NCBI RefSeq assembly: GCF_000305775.1
Contig: NC_018866.1
Coordinates: forward strand, 620,001 to 684,000
Direction of reading: 5' to 3'
DNA length: 64,000 nucleotides
Source: Dehalobacter sp. DCA
GTDB taxonomy: Bacteria; Bacillota; Desulfitobacteriia; Desulfitobacteriales; Syntrophobotulaceae
The notes below the pieces were generated by a model that saw only the letters and a program-made list of their open reading frames with translations, was not told the DNA's origin and searched no databases. Positions 55,794 to 63,819 of the stretch are shown piece by piece (position 1 is the first letter of the stretch; each line of letters starts with the position of its first letter). Position numbers and translations under genes: made by a program.

Positions 55794-56394
55794 CGCCAAA
55801 TTTCAGAAGGATGATATTAATCCGTTCACTGAGAACACGGGCCGACACGCCTAAAATGGAAGTAATCTCCTTGTTGGACAACCTCTTGGCCAATAATCGC
55901 ATGATTTCTTTTTCTTCAGGAGTTAGTATTTTTTCAAGAATTTCAACAGGCTTAACTGGAAAGTGCATATCATCAATGTCTATCTGGTTTTTAGGAAAAG
56001 CTAAAGGACTTTGATAAAAGTATGTACCGCCGTCCATGACCTTTAGAATGGCCTGAACCACTTCCCGGATATGCAAATCCTTTATGATTACCCCCTCGGC
56101 TCCTTTATTCTTTGCTGCAGTGACATACCCTTCCTGATTAAATTCAGTCATCAAAATGATTTTTACTGTGGGCGCAATTCGTTGGATTTGTTCGATCAAA
56201 GAGATTCCGTTGCCATCATTCAGATGGATATCCAGCAATACGACATCAGGCTGAGATTGACGGACAAAATCAAGGCATTCTTCCCCATTTTTTACAATTC
56301 CCACTGTTTCAATTTGCGGCTCCATGGAAAAAAGGAATTTGGTATTCTCCGCAAAAGGCCCGTGACTGTCAACGATTAAAACTTTAACGTTCAT
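55744..56394 (-). CDS. comA: ComA-like LuxR-type response regulator
   Basis: A 216-residue NarL/FixJ regulator, the length of Bacillus ComA (about 214). The receiver domain has phospho-acceptor Asp in VVLLDIHLNDGNG near residue 55 and Lys in GVIIKD near residue 106. The C-terminal LuxR HTH is LTPEEKEIMRLLAKRLSNKE followed by LKFGVNTKLEAVL. It lies 26 bp after the ComP-like kinase on the same strand and is the inferred output regulator of the pheromone system. Recognition as ComA rests on context; the HTH alone is generic. Its targets are unknown. Confidence 0.72.
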   Translation of the reverse strand: MNVKVLIVDSHGPFAENTKFLFSMEPQIETVGIVKNGEECLDFVRQSQPDVVLLDIHLNDGNGISLIEQIQRIAPTVKIILMTEFNQEGYVTAAKNKGAEGVIIKDLHIREVVQAILKVMDGGTYFYQSPLAFPKNQIDIDDMHFPVKPVEILEKILTPEEKEIMRLLAKRLSNKEITSILGVSARVLSERINIILLKFGVNTKLEAVLTWPFVEP

Positions 56395-56420
56395 TTAACC
56401 CACCTAACTTCAATTGTATC

Positions 56421-58766
56421 TTAATATACCGGAATCGTAGCTTTAAGCGTTGTACCTCTCTGAAAGCCGGAACTGATCAGCATTTGTCCCCCTAGGCTCT
56501 CAATACGTTCTTTCATGATTGCTAAACCGAAATGTGCCCCGCCTAACGATCCTTTTTCAAGTTGATCAGGATCGAAACCTTGTCCATTATCCTTCACCGT
56601 TAATTCTAATTTATCTCCACTTAGTTCAACACGGACTGTCTGCTTCTTTGAACCGGAATAACGCAGTGAATTGATTATTGCTTTTTGTATAAAGCGGTAA
56701 GCGGCTATTTCGACGTCTTCTGCAAAACGATCATTTAACTCAATACCTTCTGTTTCCAGTATAATGAAATTTGGTTCCTTTAGCATAATATCCTGAGACA
56801 GCGATTGTATGGCAGGAATTAAACCCAAATCCGATAAAACCAGCGGACGCAAATTGTGAACCGTTTGATTCAGATCATAGTTCAGATCATTGATCTGATT
56901 TCTGATCCGGGAAACCACCTGTTGGGTCGTATCATCACCGAGATTTTCTTTTTCCAATATTTTCAGCAGGCGGCTTATATCCAGAGCACTATGTACCGGG
57001 CCATCCAATATTTCTTTGGCCAGACTTCCTCTGTCTTGCTCAATCATCCGAATTAAGGAATTTGTTATACCCTGAAGTTCCCAGTTTCTTCTCCGGGAGC
57101 ACCAGGATGTTAGGGTCAAGTTATTAATTTCCTTGGTTAGGTCACCGATGACGAGCAGCATCAGCACTTCGTAAGCCAGCTGACCGGCAAGTAAAGTAAG
57201 AAAAGGTAATTCGGACTTTTCGAATTTGATATGAGAATAGCGGTGCCCAAAGAAAATGCCACAAGTGGAATTATGGGAGACAAACGGCACAAAAATCTCA
57301 GCGGGACAATCGTCCGAAAGAAATCTTGCTTCCAGATCTTGTATTTGGTTTCTACGAAAATACGCTTCTAATTCGGACTGTTCTTGGTGGTTTTTCCTAA
57401 ACCGGCCAACCGCTTTTCTCAAGCAACCGGTCTGTGCATTTTCAACAATGATGAACACCCCGTCAATTCCTAGCTTCTTGATTGCTTCTTCAAAAATGTG
57501 GTCTTCACAGATAAGGGAGGTTATGCTGTTGTTGAGCTCTGTAACCCTATGTTTTAGGCTGATATTTGTTTGGAAAAAGCTAAACCTTTCCAATAATTTA
57601 CTGATAATTAGTCGGAGAAGATAAAAGCAAACAAAAAACAACAGGCATAGCACAAATGTTGCCAAATAGGATTCAGCGCTGACTATCTTGATAATTTTAC
57701 CCAAGTATAAAAAATAATGGACAATAATGCTTAAAATGAATGCTGCAAGAAAGTTTGTGATTATTGTTTTATATATCCTGCGGCTGTCTGGTAAGTATTT
57801 GTTCACGATAACGTAATATAAGGAAAACGGAATAGCCAAAATGAATAAATAACTCACTTCAGTAAAAAGCTGCTGCAAATAAAAAATTTGTGGAAGAGCA
57901 ACAAACAATATACTTGGAAAGAAGCCAATTACGATTCCCGATAAGAGAATTCCAGCCTCATTTTTTTTCGGTTGTTCTTTGGGCAAAAGGAATGCTTGGC
58001 ACAGATTCCATACTGAAAATATGATACCAATAATCATATTAGACAAAGCCAGTTCTCTTAGTAAGTCTGGTAGGTGTATGAAGCCCCAGGAGTGTAAAGC
58101 AGTTAGAATCGAAATCACTGTAAAGCAAGCAAATGTTATTTTACTCCCAATTGATTTCGTTTTATTATTCAATAGAAAATTTGAAGTAAAAACAATCAGA
58201 AGCACAGGAGCCAACGAGAATGTAATATATTCTAATTCCTTAGCCAAAGGTAAAGCACACCCGGAAGCATGTGTGAGAACAATTGCCACCGCAAATAGCC
58301 AAAGCAGCCAAAATAAAAGACGCACTTCTTTCAAAAAAGGCCTCTTATACCAGGCTATAAAGCCCACTAACCAAAAAACAAGACCTATAATATACAATGG
58401 AGTTTGGCTTAAAACCATGATCCAATCGGGCAGATTTTCTATTGTAATTTGCTGTACTGTCGAACTATCTGCTGTACAAAATTTAATTGTGTGAGCGCGT
58501 TCCAGTAATCCCCATTTATGTGTCGAACCAAATTTTTCCGGGTCCATCCCATCAACTTTCAGGATCTGATCCCCAAGCCGGATACCGGATTGATATCCTT
58601 CACCATGAGGATCACAGATAGTAACCAGCCAGTTACCATCAATGTTTTTAAGGTTAATACCGATATAGGGTTGATTCAGACAAGTAACAAAATAAACAAG
58701 CCCCAGCACAATAAAGAAGATACTCGCAATATAATATATTTTCCGATTAATAAATCTATCCCACAA
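56421..58766 (-). CDS. comP: ComP-like multi-spanning PDZ histidine kinase
   Basis: A 781-residue sensor kinase, close to the size of ComP. An N-terminal helix (about 10-30), an outside PDZ-like domain (about 33-110; GYQSGIRLGDQILKVDG) and then about nine membrane segments to residue ~400 are followed by a GAF-like domain, a HisKA_3 dimerisation region and an HATPase_c domain (AIINSLRYSGS, DNGQGFD, HFGLAIMKERIESLGG). In HisKA_3 the phospho-acceptor His is expected in an ELHD-type motif; here the residues are EILD (Leu587), and the nearest His is His592. The gene overlaps comQ by 11 bp. It should sense the processed ComX-like peptide. Confidence 0.75.
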   Translation of the reverse strand: MWDRFINRKIYYIASIFFIVLGLVYFVTCLNQPYIGINLKNIDGNWLVTICDPHGEGYQSGIRLGDQILKVDGMDPEKFGSTHKWGLLERAHTIKFCTADSSTVQQITIENLPDWIMVLSQTPLYIIGLVFWLVGFIAWYKRPFLKEVRLLFWLLWLFAVAIVLTHASGCALPLAKELEYITFSLAPVLLIVFTSNFLLNNKTKSIGSKITFACFTVISILTALHSWGFIHLPDLLRELALSNMIIGIIFSVWNLCQAFLLPKEQPKKNEAGILLSGIVIGFFPSILFVALPQIFYLQQLFTEVSYLFILAIPFSLYYVIVNKYLPDSRRIYKTIITNFLAAFILSIIVHYFLYLGKIIKIVSAESYLATFVLCLLFFVCFYLLRLIISKLLERFSFFQTNISLKHRVTELNNSITSLICEDHIFEEAIKKLGIDGVFIIVENAQTGCLRKAVGRFRKNHQEQSELEAYFRRNQIQDLEARFLSDDCPAEIFVPFVSHNSTCGIFFGHRYSHIKFEKSELPFLTLLAGQLAYEVLMLLVIGDLTKEINNLTLTSWCSRRRNWELQGITNSLIRMIEQDRGSLAKEILDGPVHSALDISRLLKILEKENLGDDTTQQVVSRIRNQINDLNYDLNQTVHNLRPLVLSDLGLIPAIQSLSQDIMLKEPNFIILETEGIELNDRFAEDVEIAAYRFIQKAIINSLRYSGSKKQTVRVELSGDKLELTVKDNGQGFDPDQLEKGSLGGAHFGLAIMKERIESLGGQMLISSGFQRGTTLKATIPVY

Positions 58767-59703
58767 GTTTTATCATCTTCTCCTTTTGTTTTTCCGGAAC
58801 AGGAATTTCCTCCAGATTTTCCAGGGCTTTTTGACGGTAAATCTCAAACATCACGGTGCAGTACTGCGCAACCCCTTCTTCGGCAGCAATTTGTTTCAAC
58901 TGTTGTTTTTCTTTATCTCCAAATGCTTGTGGTCCTTCGCCGTTAGTTTGCGTTAATCTTATAAACTGTCCGGCTGTTTCGCCTTTGAGCGTATGACATA
59001 AATATACGTACGGCAGGGTTTTCTTATTGCTCACAAAATCTTTCTTATTTTCAAAATCTAGAAAATCGTTGAGATCGTTACGGATTTGATTCATAATCCC
59101 GAAATTGAGACCAAACTCGGCCATTGTTTCTGCAAGCGGTTCCGTAGCGTTTCCCAGAATGGCCCCTACCTTACAAGCACAGGCCGTAATACTACCTGAC
59201 TTTTGCCTTACCATATCAAAGTATTGTTCCAGCGATACCTGGGGGCTGTCCGCATAGAGAAACTCCTGGAACTGTCCGTTACTGGCCGTGATTCCCATAC
59301 GCTGCAGCGCTGTACAGACTTCCCTGTAAATCCTGTCATCCGGTATTGCAGCTATAGCTTCAAAACTAAGCATTAAAAGACAATTCGCCAGATTAATGGC
59401 ATTGGCCTCGGGGATCCGGCGCCAGGGCAAATCCTCATGATCCTTGTCCTGAATATCGTCAAAAATATCCGCTGCCAGGGCAAAGAACTCCATACCGATC
59501 CCCCCTGGCAGCGTAGCTTCCGCATCCCCGCCTGTACACTCACAGCTCATACTGGTCAGATGAGCCCATTTAAATAGCTCACCCGTTGGGCTGTCGGCAT
59601 TAAGCGAAGTTTGGATCATCCGGACCATTTCTGCACTGAGTCCGTACATTTTTAAAATTCTATCAATTTCCGTATAAATAATCTGATCAAACTGAAGATT
59701 CAT
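58756..59703 (-). CDS. comQ: ComQ-like isoprenyl transferase (polyprenyl synthetase family)
   Basis: A 315-residue protein of the isoprenoid synthase fold. The first Asp-rich motif is FDDIQD at residues 81-86, preceded by GGIGMEFFALAADI; the second, less perfect, is NQIRNDLNDF near residue 210. Bacillus ComQ (about 300 residues) uses such a site to attach a farnesyl or geranyl group to a Trp of the ComX precursor. That role is inferred from the gene directly upstream, which encodes a small peptide ending in Trp-Gln. The start ATG is 4 bp after that gene's stop. An ordinary polyprenyl diphosphate synthase is the alternative, but the neighbours argue against it. Confidence 0.8.
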   Translation of the reverse strand: MNLQFDQIIYTEIDRILKMYGLSAEMVRMIQTSLNADSPTGELFKWAHLTSMSCECTGGDAEATLPGGIGMEFFALAADIFDDIQDKDHEDLPWRRIPEANAINLANCLLMLSFEAIAAIPDDRIYREVCTALQRMGITASNGQFQEFLYADSPQVSLEQYFDMVRQKSGSITACACKVGAILGNATEPLAETMAEFGLNFGIMNQIRNDLNDFLDFENKKDFVSNKKTLPYVYLCHTLKGETAGQFIRLTQTNGEGPQAFGDKEKQQLKQIAAEEGVAQYCTVMFEIYRQKALENLEEIPVPEKQKEKMIKLVG

Positions 59704-59707
59704 TGTA

Positions 59708-59896
59708 TTATTGCCACGTAGCTAGAGGACCTACTTCTAATGCAATAGTACCCCCGGAAACTTCATCCCTGAAAACAACTCTCTGAATTACAGAGAACTC
59801 AGTAGGTTTAACTTTACGGTGTTTTTCCTGGGTTAACACGTTCTTGGGATCTTTGACACATTCATGAACCAAATTGGCAATACCTTCATAGTTCAT
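59708..59896 (-). CDS. comX: ComX-like pheromone precursor
   Basis: A 62-residue peptide starting MNYEGIANLVHECVKDPKN and ending GPLATWQ. Size (ComX is about 55-75), helical N-terminus, absence of a signal peptide, and a Trp next to the C-terminus fit a precursor whose Trp (residue 61) is isoprenylated by ComQ and which is then cut and exported. The ATG at 59896 is preferred because AAAGGGG lies 8 nt upstream; an upstream in-frame start at 59914 is less likely. Only 4 bp separate it from comQ. It stands before comQ, whereas in Bacillus comX follows comQ. The mature peptide would be a short C-terminal piece around LATWQ. Confidence 0.68.
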   Translation of the reverse strand: MNYEGIANLVHECVKDPKNVLTQEKHRKVKPTEFSVIQRVVFRDEVSGGTIALEVGPLATWQ

Positions 59897-60092
59897 CCTG
59901 AAAACCCCTTTCATAATAAAAAAATTTACCGTTTGTCTTACTGAAAGTAGTCTTTAGTCAAAGTTTTCATTCATTCTGGTACATTTCCTTCAGCTTGATC
60001 AATTATAAGGGAAATTCTTCAAAAAGCACCATATTCCTTTAGCGAATAATGGGATGTTTTGTCGAAGTTTACAATTTGATCCATGACAGTAC

Positions 60093-60133
60093 AAAAATAA
60101 AAGCCTTGCCCCGTTTGCTGCGGGCATAGGCCT
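60093..60133 (-). terminator. Intrinsic terminator of the GNAT gene
   Basis: GCCTATGCCCG and CGGGGCAAGGC form a long stem followed on the minus strand by TTTTATTTTTG. It lies about 100 bp after the GNAT stop codon and isolates it from the comX transcript. Confidence 0.75.
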
Positions 60134-60228
60134 CTATCATTTGATGCTGGTACTTAAGCGTTTCTCCTTCAAAAGGATCATCTTATGCAATAAATAATTG
60201 CCGCCATGGATGGCGGCTCCCCAGATGT

Positions 60229-60849
60229 TTAAGAATTAGGATATTTGATAAAACAATATTGATTTAGTCCGGTATGGCTATCTGACATAGTTTTAATTAA
60301 GTTAAATCCAAAATGCTCATATATTGCAATTTGTTTAGAATTAACAGTTTCTAAGATTATTGGAATATTATTTTCATTACAATGCTTAACAATGGGGGTA
60401 ATCAATGCCCTTAAGTTACCTTTGCCCCGTTCTTCTTGGGCAACAACAATTACATTTATATGATAATAGTTCTTTGTGATAAATTGTTTTTGCCAGTTTA
60501 GATCAATAGCTTTAGATACAGTTTTAACGTTATCTGTATATAATTTAAAATCCGCTTTACTAATTTGGTGTCGTAATTTTGATGACGCCTGTATACTTAG
60601 TATAAGTTGCTTTAACAATTTAGATTTCTTTTTTTCGTAGCCTATAATGATAGAATTTAACTTATTGTCTAGCGAATAAACATCTCTTGTTTTTTCAAAT
60701 ATATCTAATTGCACCTGGAATAGCTTTTTTAGAAATTCTTTCTCATTTGTTATCCCTTTTGTTTGCAAAATAGTTAAGGGATCATCAATAAAACACTCTG
60801 TCAGAAGCTTAGCAGCTGGTTCAATTTGATTTTGAGTTATCCTTATCAT
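60229..60849 (-). CDS. GNAT family N-acetyltransferase
   Basis: A 206-residue protein with the GNAT fold: an early ALLTECF-like helix pair (PAAKLLTECFIDDPL), the central strand HINVIVVAQEERGKGN, where the Q/R-x-x-G-x-G acetyl-CoA loop is visible, and the ETVNSKQIAIYEHFGF motif near residue 167. It transfers an acetyl group from acetyl-CoA; the substrate is unknown. Base composition is more AT-rich than its neighbours, which may mean a foreign origin. GGAGG lies 5 nt before the ATG at 60849. Confidence 0.82.
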   Translation of the reverse strand: MIRITQNQIEPAAKLLTECFIDDPLTILQTKGITNEKEFLKKLFQVQLDIFEKTRDVYSLDNKLNSIIIGYEKKKSKLLKQLILSIQASSKLRHQISKADFKLYTDNVKTVSKAIDLNWQKQFITKNYYHINVIVVAQEERGKGNLRALITPIVKHCNENNIPIILETVNSKQIAIYEHFGFNLIKTMSDSHTGLNQYCFIKYPNS

Positions 60850-60866
60850 ATTAACCTCCATTGGAA

Positions 60867-61187
60867 CTACTCTACTCTTACGGCGGTTCCGGAAGCGCTG
60901 ACCATCAGCATGCTGCCGTTGGCTCCGATGACTTCATAATCCAGGTCGATGCCGACTACGGCATTAGCACCCATCTGGAACGCCCGGTCTTCCATTTCTC
61001 GCAAGGCGATATTGCGGGCTTCCTGCAGTTTCTCTTCATAGGTGCCGGAACGACCGCCGATCACATCGGTGATACTCGCAAAAATATCGCGGACAATATT
61101 AGCTCCCATAATGGCTTCTCCGGTAATCACCCCGTAATATTCGGTGATCCTGCGTCCTTCTACGGACGGTGTCGTTGTTAAAATCAT
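60867..61187 (-). CDS. YbjQ/UPF0145 family protein
   Basis: A 106-residue protein matching UPF0145 (YbjQ) over its whole length: [40 protein letters not shown], and [17 protein letters not shown]. Members form beta-barrel pentamers and are loosely annotated as heavy-metal-binding; the true role is not known. The ATG at 61187 follows GGAGGAAA and gives the family length; longer in-frame starts exist. It lies between the HD-GYP gene and the GNAT gene on the same strand. Confidence 0.9.
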   Translation of the reverse strand: MILTTTPSVEGRRITEYYGVITGEAIMGANIVRDIFASITDVIGGRSGTYEEKLQEARNIALREMEDRAFQMGANAVVGIDLDYEVIGANGSMLMVSASGTAVRVE

Positions 61188-61215
61188 GTTGATTTCCTCC
61201 ATTAAGTTTATTAAG

Positions 61216-62889
61216 TTACCTATCATTCACAACAAGGGATTCCTGCATAATCTTGTTAAAAACAGTAACCAGATATGGATCAAATTGTTTGCCGGCGCAT
61301 TTATTGATTTCTACAAGTGCACTATACGGGTCCATGGCCCGTTTATAAGGCCTTTCATGCGTGATCACATCGTAGGAATCAACAATGGATACAATCCTCG
61401 AGAACAGCGGGATTTCATCTTCTTTCAGCCCCTGCGGGTAACCTTTTCCATTCCACCATTCATGATGACCGAGAACGGCTTCTGAGACATGCGCTAATTC
61501 CCTGGACGACTGCGTGATCCGATAGCCGATTTCGGAATGTTTTTTCATAATGCTCCATTCTTCCGGGGTCAATTCGCCTTGTTTTTTTAAGATTTCCCCC
61601 GGAACACCGATCTTGCCGATATCATGCAGCATCGCAACCTGGACCAGTTCGACGATCTCTCTTGAGGACAAGCCGATCTGATTGCCGAATTTACTGACCA
61701 GACTTTTCAGCCTCATGACATGGGCTTCCGTCTGATAATCTTTTTCCCAGAGCAGTTTTTCCAGGAACTCGATGATGGCAAGGCGAGATTTCTTGCTTTC
61801 ATTTAGTTTGTTGCTATACATTTTTTCCTCAGCCTGGCTGATCATTTTTGCCAGGGGTTGTTCCCTGTTCTCATAAACCGTCAGGCCAAACGAGATATCT
61901 ATTGGTACCGTTTGCGGGCGGGAGATTTTTAAATTGTTTTTGATATTGTTTAAAAGCACGCCGGCCTGATCAAGCGGCACACCAGGCATGATAATGATAA
62001 ATTCGTCCCCGCCCCATCGGATAATCACATTCTCAGTGCCAATCGTCTCTTGCATGATTCTGATCCCGTCAGCAAGCAATTCATCCCCTTTTTCATGACC
62101 AAAGGTGTCGTTGATCAGTTTCAGACCATTAAAATCCCCCATGACCAATGTTGCAGGCATGAGGGTTTTCTTCAGGAAATTTTCCAGCGTGTTTTCAAAA
62201 TAAGTACGGCTGTAGGCGCCGGTTAATTTGTCATAAACAATAAGGTGCCTGATATTAGCTTCTTTGCTTTCGAGCTCCTCCCGGATGCTTTGGAAGTACA
62301 GGGCCTGCATATTGAGATAAGCAAGCAGACCAACAACGCCGGCAACTAAATAACCGACAGATGATGGAATGACCTTCATAAATTTGCACAACGGGTAAAG
62401 TAAAATCGACAAGGCCCAAAAAATATAGGTATAGCCAAGCATTATTCTGATCGAGCTTTGGGGTGTTTTTGCTTTAAAACATGTAATAGCTGCTTTGGAC
62501 AACAATGCGATGATGCAGACAACAGACAGAAGTAAAAGAGCGGTTGTCGGGAGTCCTTGGACAGTAATACATATAAAAGTAAGGATCAAAAAACCTGCGC
62601 TGATATCCCAGAACACTGGATAGCTTTTCTTAAAAAATAGCTGCGTACCCTTGAATACCAGCCAGTAGCCTGCAATCGAAGAGGCATAGTTGATAATTGG
62701 AAGCACCAGCGACTGGCTGCCGGTTTCCAGCAATGCAATTCTGGAAAGATAGGTAATCATCATCATTACAATAGAAAGGCTCCATGCCAAGAAATAGTGT
62801 TTTTTCTCGGAAAAATATAAAAAGCCGTAAGATATCAACAAGACCAGGGTAATCGAAATACTGCCTGCGACGATCGAATCCGCTGTCAC
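61216..62889 (-). CDS. Membrane GGDEF/HD-GYP c-di-GMP enzyme
   Basis: A 557-residue protein with about seven N-terminal membrane segments (to ~residue 210), a GGDEF domain with intact motif [12 protein letters not shown] (near residue 295) and a C-terminal HD-GYP domain (from ~375) with [18 protein letters not shown] and [20 protein letters not shown] domains break c-di-GMP; GGDEF domains make it, so both activities may coexist. The GTG start follows GAGGAGGGG. A c-di-GMP-I riboswitch with a terminator lies directly upstream, so the product or substrate of the protein controls its own mRNA. Confidence 0.93.
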   Translation of the reverse strand: MTADSIVAGSISITLVLLISYGFLYFSEKKHYFLAWSLSIVMMMITYLSRIALLETGSQSLVLPIINYASSIAGYWLVFKGTQLFFKKSYPVFWDISAGFLILTFICITVQGLPTTALLLLSVVCIIALLSKAAITCFKAKTPQSSIRIMLGYTYIFWALSILLYPLCKFMKVIPSSVGYLVAGVVGLLAYLNMQALYFQSIREELESKEANIRHLIVYDKLTGAYSRTYFENTLENFLKKTLMPATLVMGDFNGLKLINDTFGHEKGDELLADGIRIMQETIGTENVIIRWGGDEFIIIMPGVPLDQAGVLLNNIKNNLKISRPQTVPIDISFGLTVYENREQPLAKMISQAEEKMYSNKLNESKKSRLAIIEFLEKLLWEKDYQTEAHVMRLKSLVSKFGNQIGLSSREIVELVQVAMLHDIGKIGVPGEILKKQGELTPEEWSIMKKHSEIGYRITQSSRELAHVSEAVLGHHEWWNGKGYPQGLKEDEIPLFSRIVSIVDSYDVITHERPYKRAMDPYSALVEINKCAGKQFDPYLVTVFNKIMQESLVVNDR

Positions 62890-62906
62890 ATTAAATCCCC
62901 TCCTCA

Positions 62907-62940
62907 GAAAAAAAAATCGCGGCCAAAGCAGCCGCGGTTT
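62907..62940 (-). terminator. Terminator of the c-di-GMP riboswitch expression platform
   Basis: On the minus strand, CCGCGGC and GCCGCGA form a GC-rich stem with a 7-nt loop, followed by a run of T. It stands between the aptamer and the GTG start. Confidence 0.82.
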
Positions 62941-62944
62941 TCAT

Positions 62945-63035
62945 CTTCTGTGTGCAACCCGACTGTCAATATGCTTCAGCACTTAGACTCGTAGCTTTGC
63001 GTCCCTGCTTTTCAACAGGTTTGCCAATGGATCAT
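62945..63035 (-). promoter_or_regulatory. c-di-GMP-I (GEMM) riboswitch
   Basis: On the minus strand the aptamer marks follow in order: GGCAAACC, a GAAA-containing loop hairpin, GGGACGCAAAGC, the TCTAA segment, a second hairpin and TCGGGTTGC closing the P1 stem. This is the GEMM-I consensus as known from Vibrio Vc2. It controls the GGDEF/HD-GYP gene beginning 60 bp downstream. Confidence 0.88.
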
Positions 63036-63074
63036 ATGATTTTAACTTAATTATAGTAAAATACACGAAATCTG

Positions 63075-63178
63075 TCAATAAATGTATGAATAATCAATAA
63101 ATGTATGAATAATCAATAAATGTATGAATAATCAATAAATGTATGAATAGTCAGACTCTGAATATTCATACATTTATT
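63075..63178. repeat. Four tandem 19-bp repeats plus an inverted copy
   Basis: TCAATAAATGTATGAATAA is repeated at 63075, 63094, 63113 and 63132 without spacers (the last ends TAG). A perfect inverted copy of 16 bases (AATAAATGTATGAATA against 63163-63178) follows after 13 nt and forms a hairpin. It lies between the LiaF-like gene and the riboswitch leader. Confidence 0.85.
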
Positions 63179-63246
63179 TGATTAATATTATGCAATAGAT
63201 ATTATCATCCAGATCAGATTCTTTTTACATGGTTTTCAAATTTAGT

Positions 63247-63741
63247 TCATGTTTTTTTCCTTTGGATGATCAGGATAAGACCTGCCAGAATCAGCAGGAT
63301 CGGGACCACCAGGCCTAGATCTATATAGCGCTGAATTGACGTTACAAACATCCCAGTAAAGGATATGCACGCTACAGCGGTTAGAATAAAAACAGGCACC
63401 AGCAGACCGCGCGGGCGTCCGGAAAATAAATAGAGTTGAAACAGACCGACTGCAACAGCCAGCGGATAGACCGGCCAGGTATATCCGGAAAACTGCCAGT
63501 GCGTAAAAGTCTCAAAGATGAACAACAGACCAATAACGGTAAGGATACCACCGGGAACTAGCAATCCGGGGCTTTCTTTCTTACTGAAATAGTTGAATTC
63601 AAAAGCAAGACCGAGAATAAGGATCAATACCGGCCAAAGAAATTCCATACTGAAGATTTGCCAGTTGCCAAGATTATCTATAAGCAGCAAGCCTCCTGTA
63701 AGGATTAGAATGATTCCCCAAAATAAGCCGCTTTTGTTCAT
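63247..63741 (-). CDS. LiaF/DUF5668-like small membrane protein
   Basis: A 164-residue protein made of about six hydrophobic segments: GLFWGIILILTGGLLLI, FLWPVLILILGLAF, LLVPGGILTVIGLLFIF, and more. The WGIILILTGGLLLIDNLG start is typical of the LiaI-LiaF transmembrane region in cell-envelope stress proteins. The LiaF C-terminal domain is absent. It stands alone; a role in envelope stress is only a guess. AGGAGG precedes the ATG. Confidence 0.7.
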   Translation of the reverse strand: MNKSGLFWGIILILTGGLLLIDNLGNWQIFSMEFLWPVLILILGLAFEFNYFSKKESPGLLVPGGILTVIGLLFIFETFTHWQFSGYTWPVYPLAVAVGLFQLYLFSGRPRGLLVPVFILTAVACISFTGMFVTSIQRYIDLGLVVPILLILAGLILIIQRKKT

Positions 63742-63819
63742 ATAGAGCCTCCTCTCACCTTATAAAGGTTAATAAAGTACTCGAGATTTAAGAACTACAA
63801 ATTCATGTTAGATAATGGA

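Noticed and set aside
59930-60060. Possible ComA-box or clear promoter upstream of the ComX-like gene
   Set aside because: A TATAAT lies on the minus strand at 60002-60007, but no good -35 box and no TTGCGG/CCGCAA dyad was found.
63075-63178. CRISPR array
   Set aside because: The 19-bp units are directly joined without spacers, and no cas genes are near.
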